56,748 bases of DNA from Phreatobacter sp. (GTDB lineage Bacteria; Pseudomonadota; Alphaproteobacteria; Rhizobiales; Phreatobacteraceae). Under the pieces are notes generated by a model, which saw nothing but the letters and a program-made list of their open reading frames with translations, searched no databases and was not told the origin of the DNA. A program made the position numbers and the translations under genes. The stretch is from NCBI RefSeq assembly GCF_022843985.1, contig NZ_JALHMP010000028.1, positions 1 to 56,748 on the forward strand, given 5' to 3'. This document shows positions 7,686-14,854 of the stretch, piece by piece (the first letter of the stretch is position 1; each line of letters starts with the position of its first letter).

Positions 7686-9413
7686 GTGGACAACAGCGCC
7701 ATGGGCGTGATGGCTCGACGACTTCTTGTCTTTTCCAGCTTCACTCTTGATCTCGATCGGGCGTGCCTGATGAAGGACGGCGTCCGCCTTGCCCTCAGGC
7801 CCAAGAGCATGGAGGTCCTCCAGTATCTCCTGGAGCGAGCGCCAAGGCTTGTGACCAAGGATGAGCTGCTCGGCGCAATCTGGCATGATGTTGTCGTCGG
7901 CGAGGAGTCGCTGACACGCTGCATCAGCGACATTCGTGCGGTCCTTGGCGATCGGAATCACGAGATCATCAAGACCGTTCCGCGAAGGGGATACCTCATC
8001 GACATTGCGGTGGATGCCCCCCGGGCAACCGGCGATATCGCGATGGAGGTGCCCAACCTTGTCCATGCGAACGAGAACACCGGCCGCCGGAGCGGCGCCG
8101 CGCAAAGAGCCGTCAGGCCCATCGCGGCGATTGCCGGAGTTCTGTTCGTCTGCATCGCCGCCCTTGGCATTTTCCGAAGCCTCCAACCGGGTGTCGATCA
8201 GCAGGAGCCGTCGATCGCTGTCCTGCCCTTCGACAATATCTCGCGGGAAGCTGATCAGGCGCACCTGTCCTCCGGTTTGCCGGAGGACATTACAAGACGT
8301 CTCTCTGCATTTTCGGGCCTGCGCGTCATCGCGCGGCAGTCGTCCTCGCGTTTTGATGCCACGGCACAAGATGCCAGGGTCATTTCCGATCAACTCAAGG
8401 CGCGCTACCTCATCAGCGGCAGCTATCGCCGCGAAGGTTCGAGCGTCGTCATCACAGTCAATCTTGTGGACGGTTCAAACGCCGAGAATCTGTGGTCCCA
8501 ACGCTACGATCGTGACTTCTCGGACCTGTTCTCCGTCTATGACGAGGTCGCGAGATCGATCGTCCTGCGATTGGCCTCTAGAATTACCCAGGCAGAAATC
8601 GAGCGCACCAACCTCAAGCCACCGGGCAGCCTCTCGTCCTATGAACTGCTGCTGCAGGGGCATCACAAGCTGACGCAAGTGTATGGAAGGGAGCGCGGCG
8701 CGACCCTGTTTGAAGCCCGCGAGCTGTTCGGGAAGGCGTTGGCGTCAGATCCGCAATCCGCACGCGCCATGCACGGCCTCGCTGTCACATATCTGATGTC
8801 CTATCTCGAGCCGACCAGCCATCCGGTCCTCAGAGCCGAGTATCAGGCCCCGTCGATAGCGGCGAAGGCCCTGGAGATGTCACGATTGGCGGTTTCCCTC
8901 GATGGGGAATTGGCTGAAGCGCGAACTACTCTGGCCCGTATTCTGTTCTGGAGGAACGAACGCGCCGAGAGCCTGGCCCAGTATGAGCGGGCGTTCGCCC
9001 TCAATCCCAATCTTGTCGATCCCCGTTACGCTATGGTCCTCGTCCACGAGGGACGGATAGATGAGGCTCTCGCGCACCTTGATAAAGCGATGAAGGTGGA
9101 TCCGCTCTACACGCCGTTCACGAGCTTCGTCATGGGAAAGGCACACGCCGTCGCCGGGCGGAACAAGGAGGCGCTGCTCTGGCTTCGCCGGAGCACGACC
9201 GAAATGCCGCGATACCGGCCAGGTCTGGTCTGGCTGGCCGTCAGCGCAGCGGGCGATGGGCTTTCGGAGGAAGCAAGCCGCGCCTCCGAACAGGTTCGCG
9301 CTCTCGATCCCACCTTTTCGGCGGCCCGGTTCGTGGCAGACCTTGCCTTGCGCGACCCTGGGCATAGGGAAAGCGTTGCGCGCCGACTGGCGGAGACCGG
9401 CCTGCCGCCGTAG
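7686..9413 (+). CDS. Membrane-anchored winged-helix regulator with TPR-type C-terminus
   Basis: 575 residues from a GTG at 7686; ATG 7701 or 7710 is an equally possible start. Residues 10-110 form an OmpR/CadC-type winged helix (Trans_reg_C), including the KTVPRRGYLID wing. A single membrane segment lies at about 145-164. It is followed by a domain beginning SIAVLPFDNIS, common in TPR-containing adenylate-cyclase-like and CadC-like proteins, and then helical TPR-like repeats from about 330 to 560. The layout suggests a one-component sensor that binds DNA from the membrane. There is no cyclase catalytic domain. The neighbouring exported protein is a possible target or ligand partner, but that is inference. 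Confidence 0.8.
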   Translation: MDNSAMGVMARRLLVFSSFTLDLDRACLMKDGVRLALRPKSMEVLQYLLERAPRLVTKDELLGAIWHDVVVGEESLTRCISDIRAVLGDRNHEIIKTVPRRGYLIDIAVDAPRATGDIAMEVPNLVHANENTGRRSGAAQRAVRPIAAIAGVLFVCIAALGIFRSLQPGVDQQEPSIAVLPFDNISREADQAHLSSGLPEDITRRLSAFSGLRVIARQSSSRFDATAQDARVISDQLKARYLISGSYRREGSSVVITVNLVDGSNAENLWSQRYDRDFSDLFSVYDEVARSIVLRLASRITQAEIERTNLKPPGSLSSYELLLQGHHKLTQVYGRERGATLFEARELFGKALASDPQSARAMHGLAVTYLMSYLEPTSHPVLRAEYQAPSIAAKALEMSRLAVSLDGELAEARTTLARILFWRNERAESLAQYERAFALNPNLVDPRYAMVLVHEGRIDEALAHLDKAMKVDPLYTPFTSFVMGKAHAVAGRNKEALLWLRRSTTEMPRYRPGLVWLAVSAAGDGLSEEASRASEQVRALDPTFSAARFVADLALRDPGHRESVARRLAETGLPP

Positions 9414-9817
9414 GAGCGCAATTTGCGAATTGGCGACACCGCCGTCTGCCAGTCGCTCGTTGGACAGACGAAGACGGAAGGCCCGCGTGCGGACCCACGG
9501 GGGGCGAAGGTGATGTGACCTGAGACCCCGAACCTCCTCCAGATTTGGGGAGAGTCCCTCGAACGTGGTGACGGACGATGCGACCCTCGCGGTCCCCCGC
9601 GCGAACTTCACAAACGTCTGCTTTTCGGCGACCATCCAACTTCCGCTTTAGAGGCGCGAAGCTGACGTCCTTGGCGGCGGACGGTTGCGCGCTGTGGCAA
9701 AATAGATTCCGTTCACCGGCCACGGCGCCAACAAAGGGTTGCAAACTCTCTCGCGGCCAGAATGCTTGCGCCTTCGCTGGTAAAGCCTGAGCCGCAGATC
9801 GAGCACTGGCAGGCGTC
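9414..9817. other. Non-coding or decayed stretch, no gene supported
   Basis: About 400 nt downstream of the regulator with no reading frame that looks like a real protein on either strand. A short imperfect inverted repeat (CCTCC... GGGGAG at about 9534-9560) could be a terminator-like hairpin or a remnant of a mobile element, but there is no T-run. I assign no function. Confidence 0.4.
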
Positions 9818-9886
9818 ATGCCGGACCATCCGACCGATGATAGCCGCTGGGAACTGGCCGAGGATGGAGGTAAACCGCAGCTATGA
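9818..9886 (+). CDS. Possible 22-codon leader ORF
   Basis: ATG 9818 opens a 22-residue frame (starting MPDHPTDDSRW) whose TGA overlaps the ATG of the next gene as ATGA. Such an overlap could couple translation of the downstream gene. There is only a weak AGG upstream, and short frames like this arise by chance, so this is tentative. Confidence 0.22.
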   Translation: MPDHPTDDSRWELAEDGGKPQL

Positions 9887-10146
9887 CCGTCGCCATAGAT
9901 CCACAGTTTTTCAGGCTTGCAAGCGAGATCGCCGAGGCGCAAGGCCAACCGCTGTCGGTTTATCTAGAGGACCTCATTGCCGACGATTACGAGCGCCAGA
10001 CGGGACACTGTGTCGTGAGCGTGTACGTGCCGGAGCCGATCGACGGCGACTGGACGCTCGTGCGTGACGAAGGCGAGAGCGATGAATCGTACGCCAGCCG
10101 TCGCGAATCCATCGAACTCCTCCTGGCGGCACTACGCAGCAAGTAG
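9883..10146 (+). CDS. Hypothetical 87-residue acidic protein
   Basis: A GGAGG lies about 10 nt before ATG 9883. The N-terminal 35 residues (MTVAIDPQFFRLASEIAEAQG, then SVYLEDLIADDY) look like a strand followed by two helices, reminiscent of ribbon-helix-helix antitoxin N-termini. No toxin gene follows on the same strand, and I do not recognise the family. The middle is acidic. It lies within the accessory island next to other small uncharacterised genes. Confidence 0.55.
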   Translation: MTVAIDPQFFRLASEIAEAQGQPLSVYLEDLIADDYERQTGHCVVSVYVPEPIDGDWTLVRDEGESDESYASRRESIELLLAALRSK

Positions 10147-10189
10147 GATCGACGCCAAGTCTGGCTTCAGCTGTCACGATCGTCAGGGA

Positions 10190-10420
10190 TCAGATTGGGG
10201 GCTGTGTCCAATAGGGCCGGATCCGCACTTCGCGTGAGCCGCATACTGAGCATTTGAGACGACCGCGGATCTCAAGATCGCGAACCTCTTCGGTTCCTCG
10301 CACCCGCATGCGCTCCCAGGTGATGTAGGCGTAGTTTCGGCAGGCCATGTTCATGCAGTGGACCCAGGCGCCACGAACCCCTTCAGATCGCAGAAGCGAG
10401 ATAGTGAGCTTCGGCGGCAC
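10190..10420 (-). CDS. Small zinc-ribbon-like protein
   Basis: 76 residues with two cysteine pairs, C22/C27 (HCMNMAC) and C57/C60 (KCSVCGS), spaced like a zinc ribbon. The C-terminal half, with CSVCGSREVRIRP, resembles short zinc-ribbon proteins common in Rhizobiales, whose function is not known. It lies 6 nt downstream of the next minus-strand gene (10427-10654), so the two are probably one transcript. They are divergent from the SRAP gene. Confidence 0.6.
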   Translation of the reverse strand: MPPKLTISLLRSEGVRGAWVHCMNMACRNYAYITWERMRVRGTEEVRDLEIRGRLKCSVCGSREVRIRPYWTQPPI

Positions 10421-10426
10421 GGTGGG

Positions 10427-10654
10427 TCACGGCAGCTTCAGGAAGTCGATGGAGCCGAACATGCGCTGCCGTCGATACCCGCTGCTCACACTGCGCGCGT
10501 GGTCCAGCGCGAGGATGGCGATGTCGTGGAGCAGCGCGCGGACAGCTTCTCGCGGGTCACCACCAGCCTCGGCGATTGCGGCATCAATGTCGTCGTCGCT
10601 GATGATGAGGTCATCGGTCTCGTTGCGGGCCTGATCTGGAACCGGCTGAGCCAC
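10427..10654 (-). CDS. Hypothetical helical protein, GTG start
   Basis: 75 residues. I chose GTG 10654 because a strong GAGGAGG precedes it by 5 nt; an upstream TTG (10708) would add 18 residues without a ribosome site. The core (LIISDDDIDAAIAEAGG, then EAVRALLHDIAILAL) is predicted to form amphipathic helices and resembles small conserved alphaproteobacterial proteins of unknown role. It probably shares a transcript with the zinc-ribbon gene and is divergent from the SRAP gene 96 nt away. Confidence 0.6.
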   Translation of the reverse strand: MAQPVPDQARNETDDLIISDDDIDAAIAEAGGDPREAVRALLHDIAILALDHARSVSSGYRRQRMFGSIDFLKLP

Positions 10655-10750
10655 GTCGTCCTCCTCGTGTTCGTTCTTGTTATGTTCTAATGCAGCGGGC
10701 TCGCGCAATCCCCCTTGTGGACAGGCAAGAGGCCGCGGGAGGATGGAGCC

Positions 10751-11401
10751 ATGTGCAATCTGTACAGCCTCACCAAAGGCCAGCAGGCTATCCTCGAACT
10801 TGCCGGCGCGATGATCGATCGCACGGGCAATCTGCCGCCCATGCCAGGCATCTTTCCGGATTATGCCGCTCCCATTGTTCGCAATGGTGCTGACGGCCGT
10901 GAACTGGCGATGGCCCGCTGGGGCATGCCGTCACCGGTCTTCGCTCTGGAGGGCAAAAAGACCGATCCCGGCGTGACGAATGTCCGGAACCTTGCCTCGC
11001 CGCACTGGCGCCGGTGGACCGGCATCGAGCACCGTTGCCTGGTGCCATTCACCAGCTTCTCGGAGTGGGATGCCGCGATCAAAGGGCCAGCGTGGTTTGC
11101 GGTCACTGAGGATCGGCCGCTCGCCTTCTTCGCCGGGGTCTGGACGACCTGGACCAGCGTCCGGAAGGTGAAGGAGGGCGAGGTGACCGCTGACCTCTAT
11201 GCGTTCCTGACCACCGAGCCGAACGCCGAAGTCGGCGCGATCCACCCCAAGGCGATGCCGGTCATCCTGACCACGGCCGAGGAGCGCGAGGTTTGGCTCC
11301 GCGCGCCATGGTCGGAGGCCAAGGCGCTCCAGCGCCCCTTGCCCGACGGCTCACTGGCCGTGGTCGCGCGAGGGGCAAAGCAGGACCCTGCAGTGGTGTG
11401 A
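10751..11401 (+). CDS. SOS-response-associated peptidase family protein (YedK/HMCES-like)
   Basis: 216 residues. After removal of Met1 the chain begins with Cys2 (MCNLYSL), the invariant catalytic Cys of the SRAP family. This decides the start at 10751 over an in-frame GTG at 10715, and a GGGAGGATGGAG ribosome site precedes it. The other family signatures are visible: [10 protein letters not shown] with the active-site Asn, FTSFSEW with the Glu, and [11 protein letters not shown] with the His. SRAP proteins form a thiazolidine crosslink to abasic sites in single-stranded DNA and so protect stalled forks. No LexA-type box was seen upstream. Copies on accessory elements are common. Confidence 0.9.
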   Translation: MCNLYSLTKGQQAILELAGAMIDRTGNLPPMPGIFPDYAAPIVRNGADGRELAMARWGMPSPVFALEGKKTDPGVTNVRNLASPHWRRWTGIEHRCLVPFTSFSEWDAAIKGPAWFAVTEDRPLAFFAGVWTTWTSVRKVKEGEVTADLYAFLTTEPNAEVGAIHPKAMPVILTTAEEREVWLRAPWSEAKALQRPLPDGSLAVVARGAKQDPAVV

Positions 11402-11445
11402 CCCCAGACGAGAGTGCGGACGCAAGAACTCGCCAGGCGGCCATC

Positions 11446-11607
11446 TCAGGTGACGTTCCACTCTTTGCCGCGCTCCGTCTCGGCCGCTTCCGCCGCGCGT
11501 TTGCGTTCCTTGGCCATGAACCGCTGGTGATCGAGAAAAGCGAGGAAGCCAAGTGCAATGACGATGGCGGGTGTGATGTAGAGGGCCAGGATCCAGGTGC
11601 TGTTCAT
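11446..11607 (-). CDS. Small single-pass membrane protein
   Basis: 53 residues from ATG 11607, preceded by GAGGAG at suitable spacing. The longer upstream frame lacks a ribosome site. Residues 3-24 form one hydrophobic helix (WILALYITPAIVIALGFLAF), followed by a charged tail (ERKRAAEAAETERGKE) likely to lie in the cytoplasm. I recognise no family. It is convergent with the SRAP gene. Confidence 0.55.
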   Translation of the reverse strand: MNSTWILALYITPAIVIALGFLAFLDHQRFMAKERKRAAEAAETERGKEWNVT

Positions 11608-11794
11608 GGTTTTACTCCTCGGACCGGCTTCACCTGATCGCCTTGATGGGCGCCCCAGCGAACACCCGACGCGCGCCGAGGCGTGGCAGGAGCCCGCTGC
11701 CAACAATCGTCCAAACCGCGGCGATCATCAGGCTGCGGCCGCATGCCGGCCACGGTGCTGGACTGAACCGCTCCGGGATCTACCCCAGGGCCCA

Positions 11795-13084
11795 TCAGGA
11801 GCCCTGATCCTCGCCAGGGCCTGTCAGGGCCAAGGCGTCGAGCGTTGCGATCTCCTGCATCGACCGCCCCGCAATACCCTGAAGGTCTCCGTACATGCCG
11901 ACGGTCGCGTCCATCACGGCCCGCAGCTGTTCCTCACGCTTCGCCCAAAGGCGGGTCATGGCTTTGCGCTCGCGCTCCAGGTCAGCCTGCATGTCGCTGA
12001 AGCGCTCAACGATCGCCTCGATCCGATGCCGGAAGCGGGGGCCGGTCAGATACTGGTAGACGAGCTCCATCTTGGTCTGCTGGCCCTCAGAGGCCTGGCG
12101 GGCGCCGGCAAGCTCGATCAGTGTCTGCCGCAGGGCAAGCGCCACGGGCACCATGCAGCGCGGCTCGGTGACCCAAACGCCGTCGACCTGGTCGAAGGTC
12201 TCGACGCCCTTAGGCAGCGCGTTGGAGACGAGCAGCGCAATCTCGGCCCTTGCCGTGCGCTGATCCTCGCGGAGTTTGCCTAGCCAGCCATCGCTCCAGT
12301 TCTTCGTCCGCTTCGTCTCCCACAGGATCGTGCCGCAAACCTGGCCCGCCGGTCCCACCACCCGGTGAAGCACATCACCTCCAAATTCGCCCTTCGGGAC
12401 CGGCTCGATCAGATCGCGCGGGAACTTGGCGCGCAGCACGGTCTCGAGCTCCAGTTCGAAGGCCTCGCCCTGCAGCTGCTGCGAGCCCTGTTCGGCTTTG
12501 CGGCGCAGCTCCTCGATCTGGCGCTGCATGGAGGCGATCTGCTCCTCCTTCTCGGTGACCTTGAGCTTGAGGCTGTCCTCCGCCTCCTGGCGCGCCTTGT
12601 CTCGGACCGCGATGAGAGACTCCTGGACCTTCTTCTCAACAGTGAGGTCGAGCTCGCGCTTCGCGTCATCGAGCTCGCGCTGTTTCTTGAGGAGCTCGGC
12701 CTGGACCTTCTGGGCCTCGCCAAGTTTTGCGTCCTTTTCCGCGAGGATCTGCTGGAGGTCTTTCAGCTCCCTCGCGCGCTGTTCGAGGTCGGCATTCAGC
12801 GCCAGGCGCGCCTTCTTAGCCTCCTCAGCCGCCACCTTCTCGCGCTCTGCTTTGAGCGTCGCCGCGACCTGTTCGGCAACCGAGGCCTTCTCGCGGGCAA
12901 CCGCCTCCTGCTGCTCCTTCACGGCCGCCTCACGGGCGAGGATCTCGCGATCCTTTGAAGCCAGCCGCTGTTCGAACTGGCGACGGGTCTGTTGGAGAAG
13001 CGGCGCCGCAAGCGATTCCGTCAGCTTCATCTCGTGCTGGCAGTTCGGGCAGACGATCACAGGCTCAGACACGGTAATCACCAC
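11795..13084 (-). CDS. DUF2130 protein: zinc-binding N-terminus, coiled coil, nuclease-like domain
   Basis: 429 residues. The N-terminus has a CPNC pair (CPNCQHEM) suggesting half a zinc site. Residues 30-205 are a long charged coiled coil. The DUF2130 domain follows, with LELETVLRAKFP, GEFGGDVL and ILWETKRTKNWSDGW. The last two match a PD-(D/E)xK nuclease-type D...ExK core. The family is related in layout to RmuC-like proteins, and its function is not established. The start is a GTG at 13084, with in-frame GTGs at 13081 and 13072 as alternatives. It lies alone on its strand within the island. Confidence 0.8.
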   Translation of the reverse strand: MVITVSEPVIVCPNCQHEMKLTESLAAPLLQQTRRQFEQRLASKDREILAREAAVKEQQEAVAREKASVAEQVAATLKAEREKVAAEEAKKARLALNADLEQRARELKDLQQILAEKDAKLGEAQKVQAELLKKQRELDDAKRELDLTVEKKVQESLIAVRDKARQEAEDSLKLKVTEKEEQIASMQRQIEELRRKAEQGSQQLQGEAFELELETVLRAKFPRDLIEPVPKGEFGGDVLHRVVGPAGQVCGTILWETKRTKNWSDGWLGKLREDQRTARAEIALLVSNALPKGVETFDQVDGVWVTEPRCMVPVALALRQTLIELAGARQASEGQQTKMELVYQYLTGPRFRHRIEAIVERFSDMQADLERERKAMTRLWAKREEQLRAVMDATVGMYGDLQGIAGRSMQEIATLDALALTGPGEDQGS

Positions 13085-13244
13085 CCTTGAGAGATGAGGT
13101 TACATCAAGACAGACGGGCCTTCGAACGCTGGGCGGAACACCACCGCTTAGCAAGTAGCTGCAACGGCTAAATGCGGCTGGCTTCACGAAAGATTGGTAG
13201 ATCGGCTTAGGAGGCACAACGCGAATGACCGATGTCCGTCAGCC

Positions 13245-13604
13245 TCATCTTGCCCACAAGGCCGGCCTGATGACGACTGATTGCGCGCTCTTCGGAGACT
13301 TCATGTCCTTCCGCGCCTGTGCCTCACGCCGGACCGGACAGCGAAGAAGTTGAGGGCTAAACATAGCCGCAAGATCCTCGGGAAGCTGGCCAATAATCAC
13401 ATGGACGTTAGCTGGTCCATAGTGGGCCCGGCCAAGATCAACCATGCGGCTGAAGGCAACGACCCCGGCGTGATCCCGCGCGAGCAGTTTAGCCAGCCGG
13501 ATGGCATCGCCGCGATCAACCGCCGCCCGCTCGAGGATGGGGGCTAGGAAGCCATCACTAATGAGACCAAATGCGACGACCGCATGGTATTGCACGCTAC
13601 TCAT
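13245..13604 (-). CDS. Hypothetical protein
   Basis: 119 residues from ATG 13604, preceded by GAGGGG about 6 nt upstream. The upstream extension to 13718 is Cys-rich and unlikely. The sequence (YHAVVAFGLISDG, then RLAKLLARDHAGVVAFSR) has plausible alternating helices and strands, and the C-terminal 25 residues are basic. I recognise no family. The start faces the presumed control region of the Tn7-like operon, so a regulatory link is possible but unsupported. Confidence 0.45.
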   Translation of the reverse strand: MSSVQYHAVVAFGLISDGFLAPILERAAVDRGDAIRLAKLLARDHAGVVAFSRMVDLGRAHYGPANVHVIIGQLPEDLAAMFSPQLLRCPVRREAQARKDMKSPKSAQSVVIRPALWAR

Positions 13605-14017
13605 ACGCGACCCCTCGCGACAAGAACAAAACATGAACATAAGGTCCGTTATCCCTTGGCGAGTCAATCGGAAAATCAATGCTGGATCATCATGCTGACA
13701 AACGATAACGGCTTGCATTCATGAGACAAAACGCCAGGAGTCTGGCTAGGCCCTAGTGAAAGCACTCGGCCATGCTGGCTGACACGTCAGCGCTTCCCTA
13801 GTGCAGCGTGTGATCGCCGGCCGATCTTTTGTTCATGCGGATCATCAGGTGCTACAGGCGGACATCGGCCCACCGCAACGGCAAAAGGTCGTACAGATCA
13901 ACTGCGTTGTCCGGGCCAATGAATATTTGAGTAACCATGTCTGCATCTCTGCTAGTCAGTTTACTAATTTTACCACCGCAAAGGGCAGCATGTCGTCGGG
14001 GAGGACAAGATAGTTCT
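13605..14017. other. Upstream region of the Tn7-like operon; candidate transposon end and operators
   Basis: No gene is supported here. Visible elements are a palindrome GCTGAC-AC-GTCAGC (13778-13791), a direct repeat CCCTAGTG at 13751-13758 and 13796-13803, and a stretch at 13656-13682 that partly matches, in inverted orientation, the sequence at the other border near 21,255-21,280. By analogy with Tn7, where tnsA lies just inside one end, TnsB-binding sites and the operon promoter would be expected here. Confidence 0.4.
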
Positions 14018-14854
14018 ATGGCCGTCTGGACTGCGGAACATTGGGGTCACGAGCTGTCCCGTACTTTGCCTTCTACGCGGCGCGCCCCACCGCCGGTGCC
14101 AGGGCTCGAGCGCTACTGGCCTGCAGTGGACTCGTGGCGGCATAGAAAGGCGGCATGCATCGTTGAGTGCAAGTCTGAAGTTGAGAGATTTTTCCCAGGC
14201 ATTCACGTTGCCCGTTCTGCACGGAAATCTAGAAGCATCAAGCGCGGCCGGCAGGGGCGAATGCGCAGTTGGAAGGCCGGCGGAATCGTCCACCTGTCCT
14301 CAGGCTTAGAGCTCGATCACGCGTGGGACTGTGAACTTGATGGTGGTGTTTCGCAGTTTTTCGTTCAGCCCTTGACCGTGAAGTATGTCTTCGAGGGGAA
14401 AACTCGTACCCACTGTCCGGATGCCCTAATCGTGGCGGCGGACGGGCTTGAGGTACGAGAAGTAAAGCTCGGCGAAGAAGCGTCACTTCCTGAAAACGAG
14501 AAACGCTGGCCAATCATTGCTGAGACGCTGAACGCCGCGGGCATCTCGTTTCGCGTGGTTACCGAGCACACGATCCGCGAGCCAATTCGCAAAGGAAACG
14601 TTGAATACATTCGCCGCAGACGCCGCTGTGACGTCGCTCCGGAGCATATCGTGGAGGCCTTAGGCCACCGCACGCGACGTTTCGTCGGTCAGTCGGCTTC
14701 CCAGGTACTATCAGCGGAAAACGGACTATCGGTTCAGGAGTTATGCGCCGCGATCCGATGGGGACTGCTCGCAATCGACCTTGATCTCGCTCCGATTGAT
14801 GGTCGCACCGTTATTCTCGCAGGACCCCGTCTCATGAAGGGTGACACTCCATGA
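14018..14854 (+). CDS. tnsA: TnsA-like transposon endonuclease
   Basis: 278 residues from ATG 14018, which follows GGGGAGGA at 12 nt. An in-frame ATG at 13937 would add 27 residues that do not resemble TnsA. The N-terminal nuclease domain shows a PD-(D/E)xK set: Glu98 in SSGLELD, Asp135 in CPDALIV, and Glu148/Lys150 in REVKLG, with the VQPLTVKYVF strand between. In Tn7 this subunit cuts the 5' strands so that the element moves by cut-and-paste. The C-terminal third would contact TnsC or TnsB. The stop overlaps the tnsB start (ATGA). Catalytic residues appear intact even though tnsB is broken. Confidence 0.87.
   Translation: MAVWTAEHWGHELSRTLPSTRRAPPPVPGLERYWPAVDSWRHRKAACIVECKSEVERFFPGIHVARSARKSRSIKRGRQGRMRSWKAGGIVHLSSGLELDHAWDCELDGGVSQFFVQPLTVKYVFEGKTRTHCPDALIVAADGLEVREVKLGEEASLPENEKRWPIIAETLNAAGISFRVVTEHTIREPIRKGNVEYIRRRRRCDVAPEHIVEALGHRTRRFVGQSASQVLSAENGLSVQELCAAIRWGLLAIDLDLAPIDGRTVILAGPRLMKGDTP

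Noticed and set aside
9241-9948. 235-residue minus-strand frame after the TPR regulator
   Set aside because: Low-complexity translation partly antisense to the regulator, without ribosome site or domains. Probably chance or decayed sequence.
13937-14017. Longer N-terminus for TnsA from ATG 13937
   Set aside because: The extra 27 residues do not resemble TnsA, and there is no ribosome site before 13937. ATG 14018 follows GGGGAGGA.
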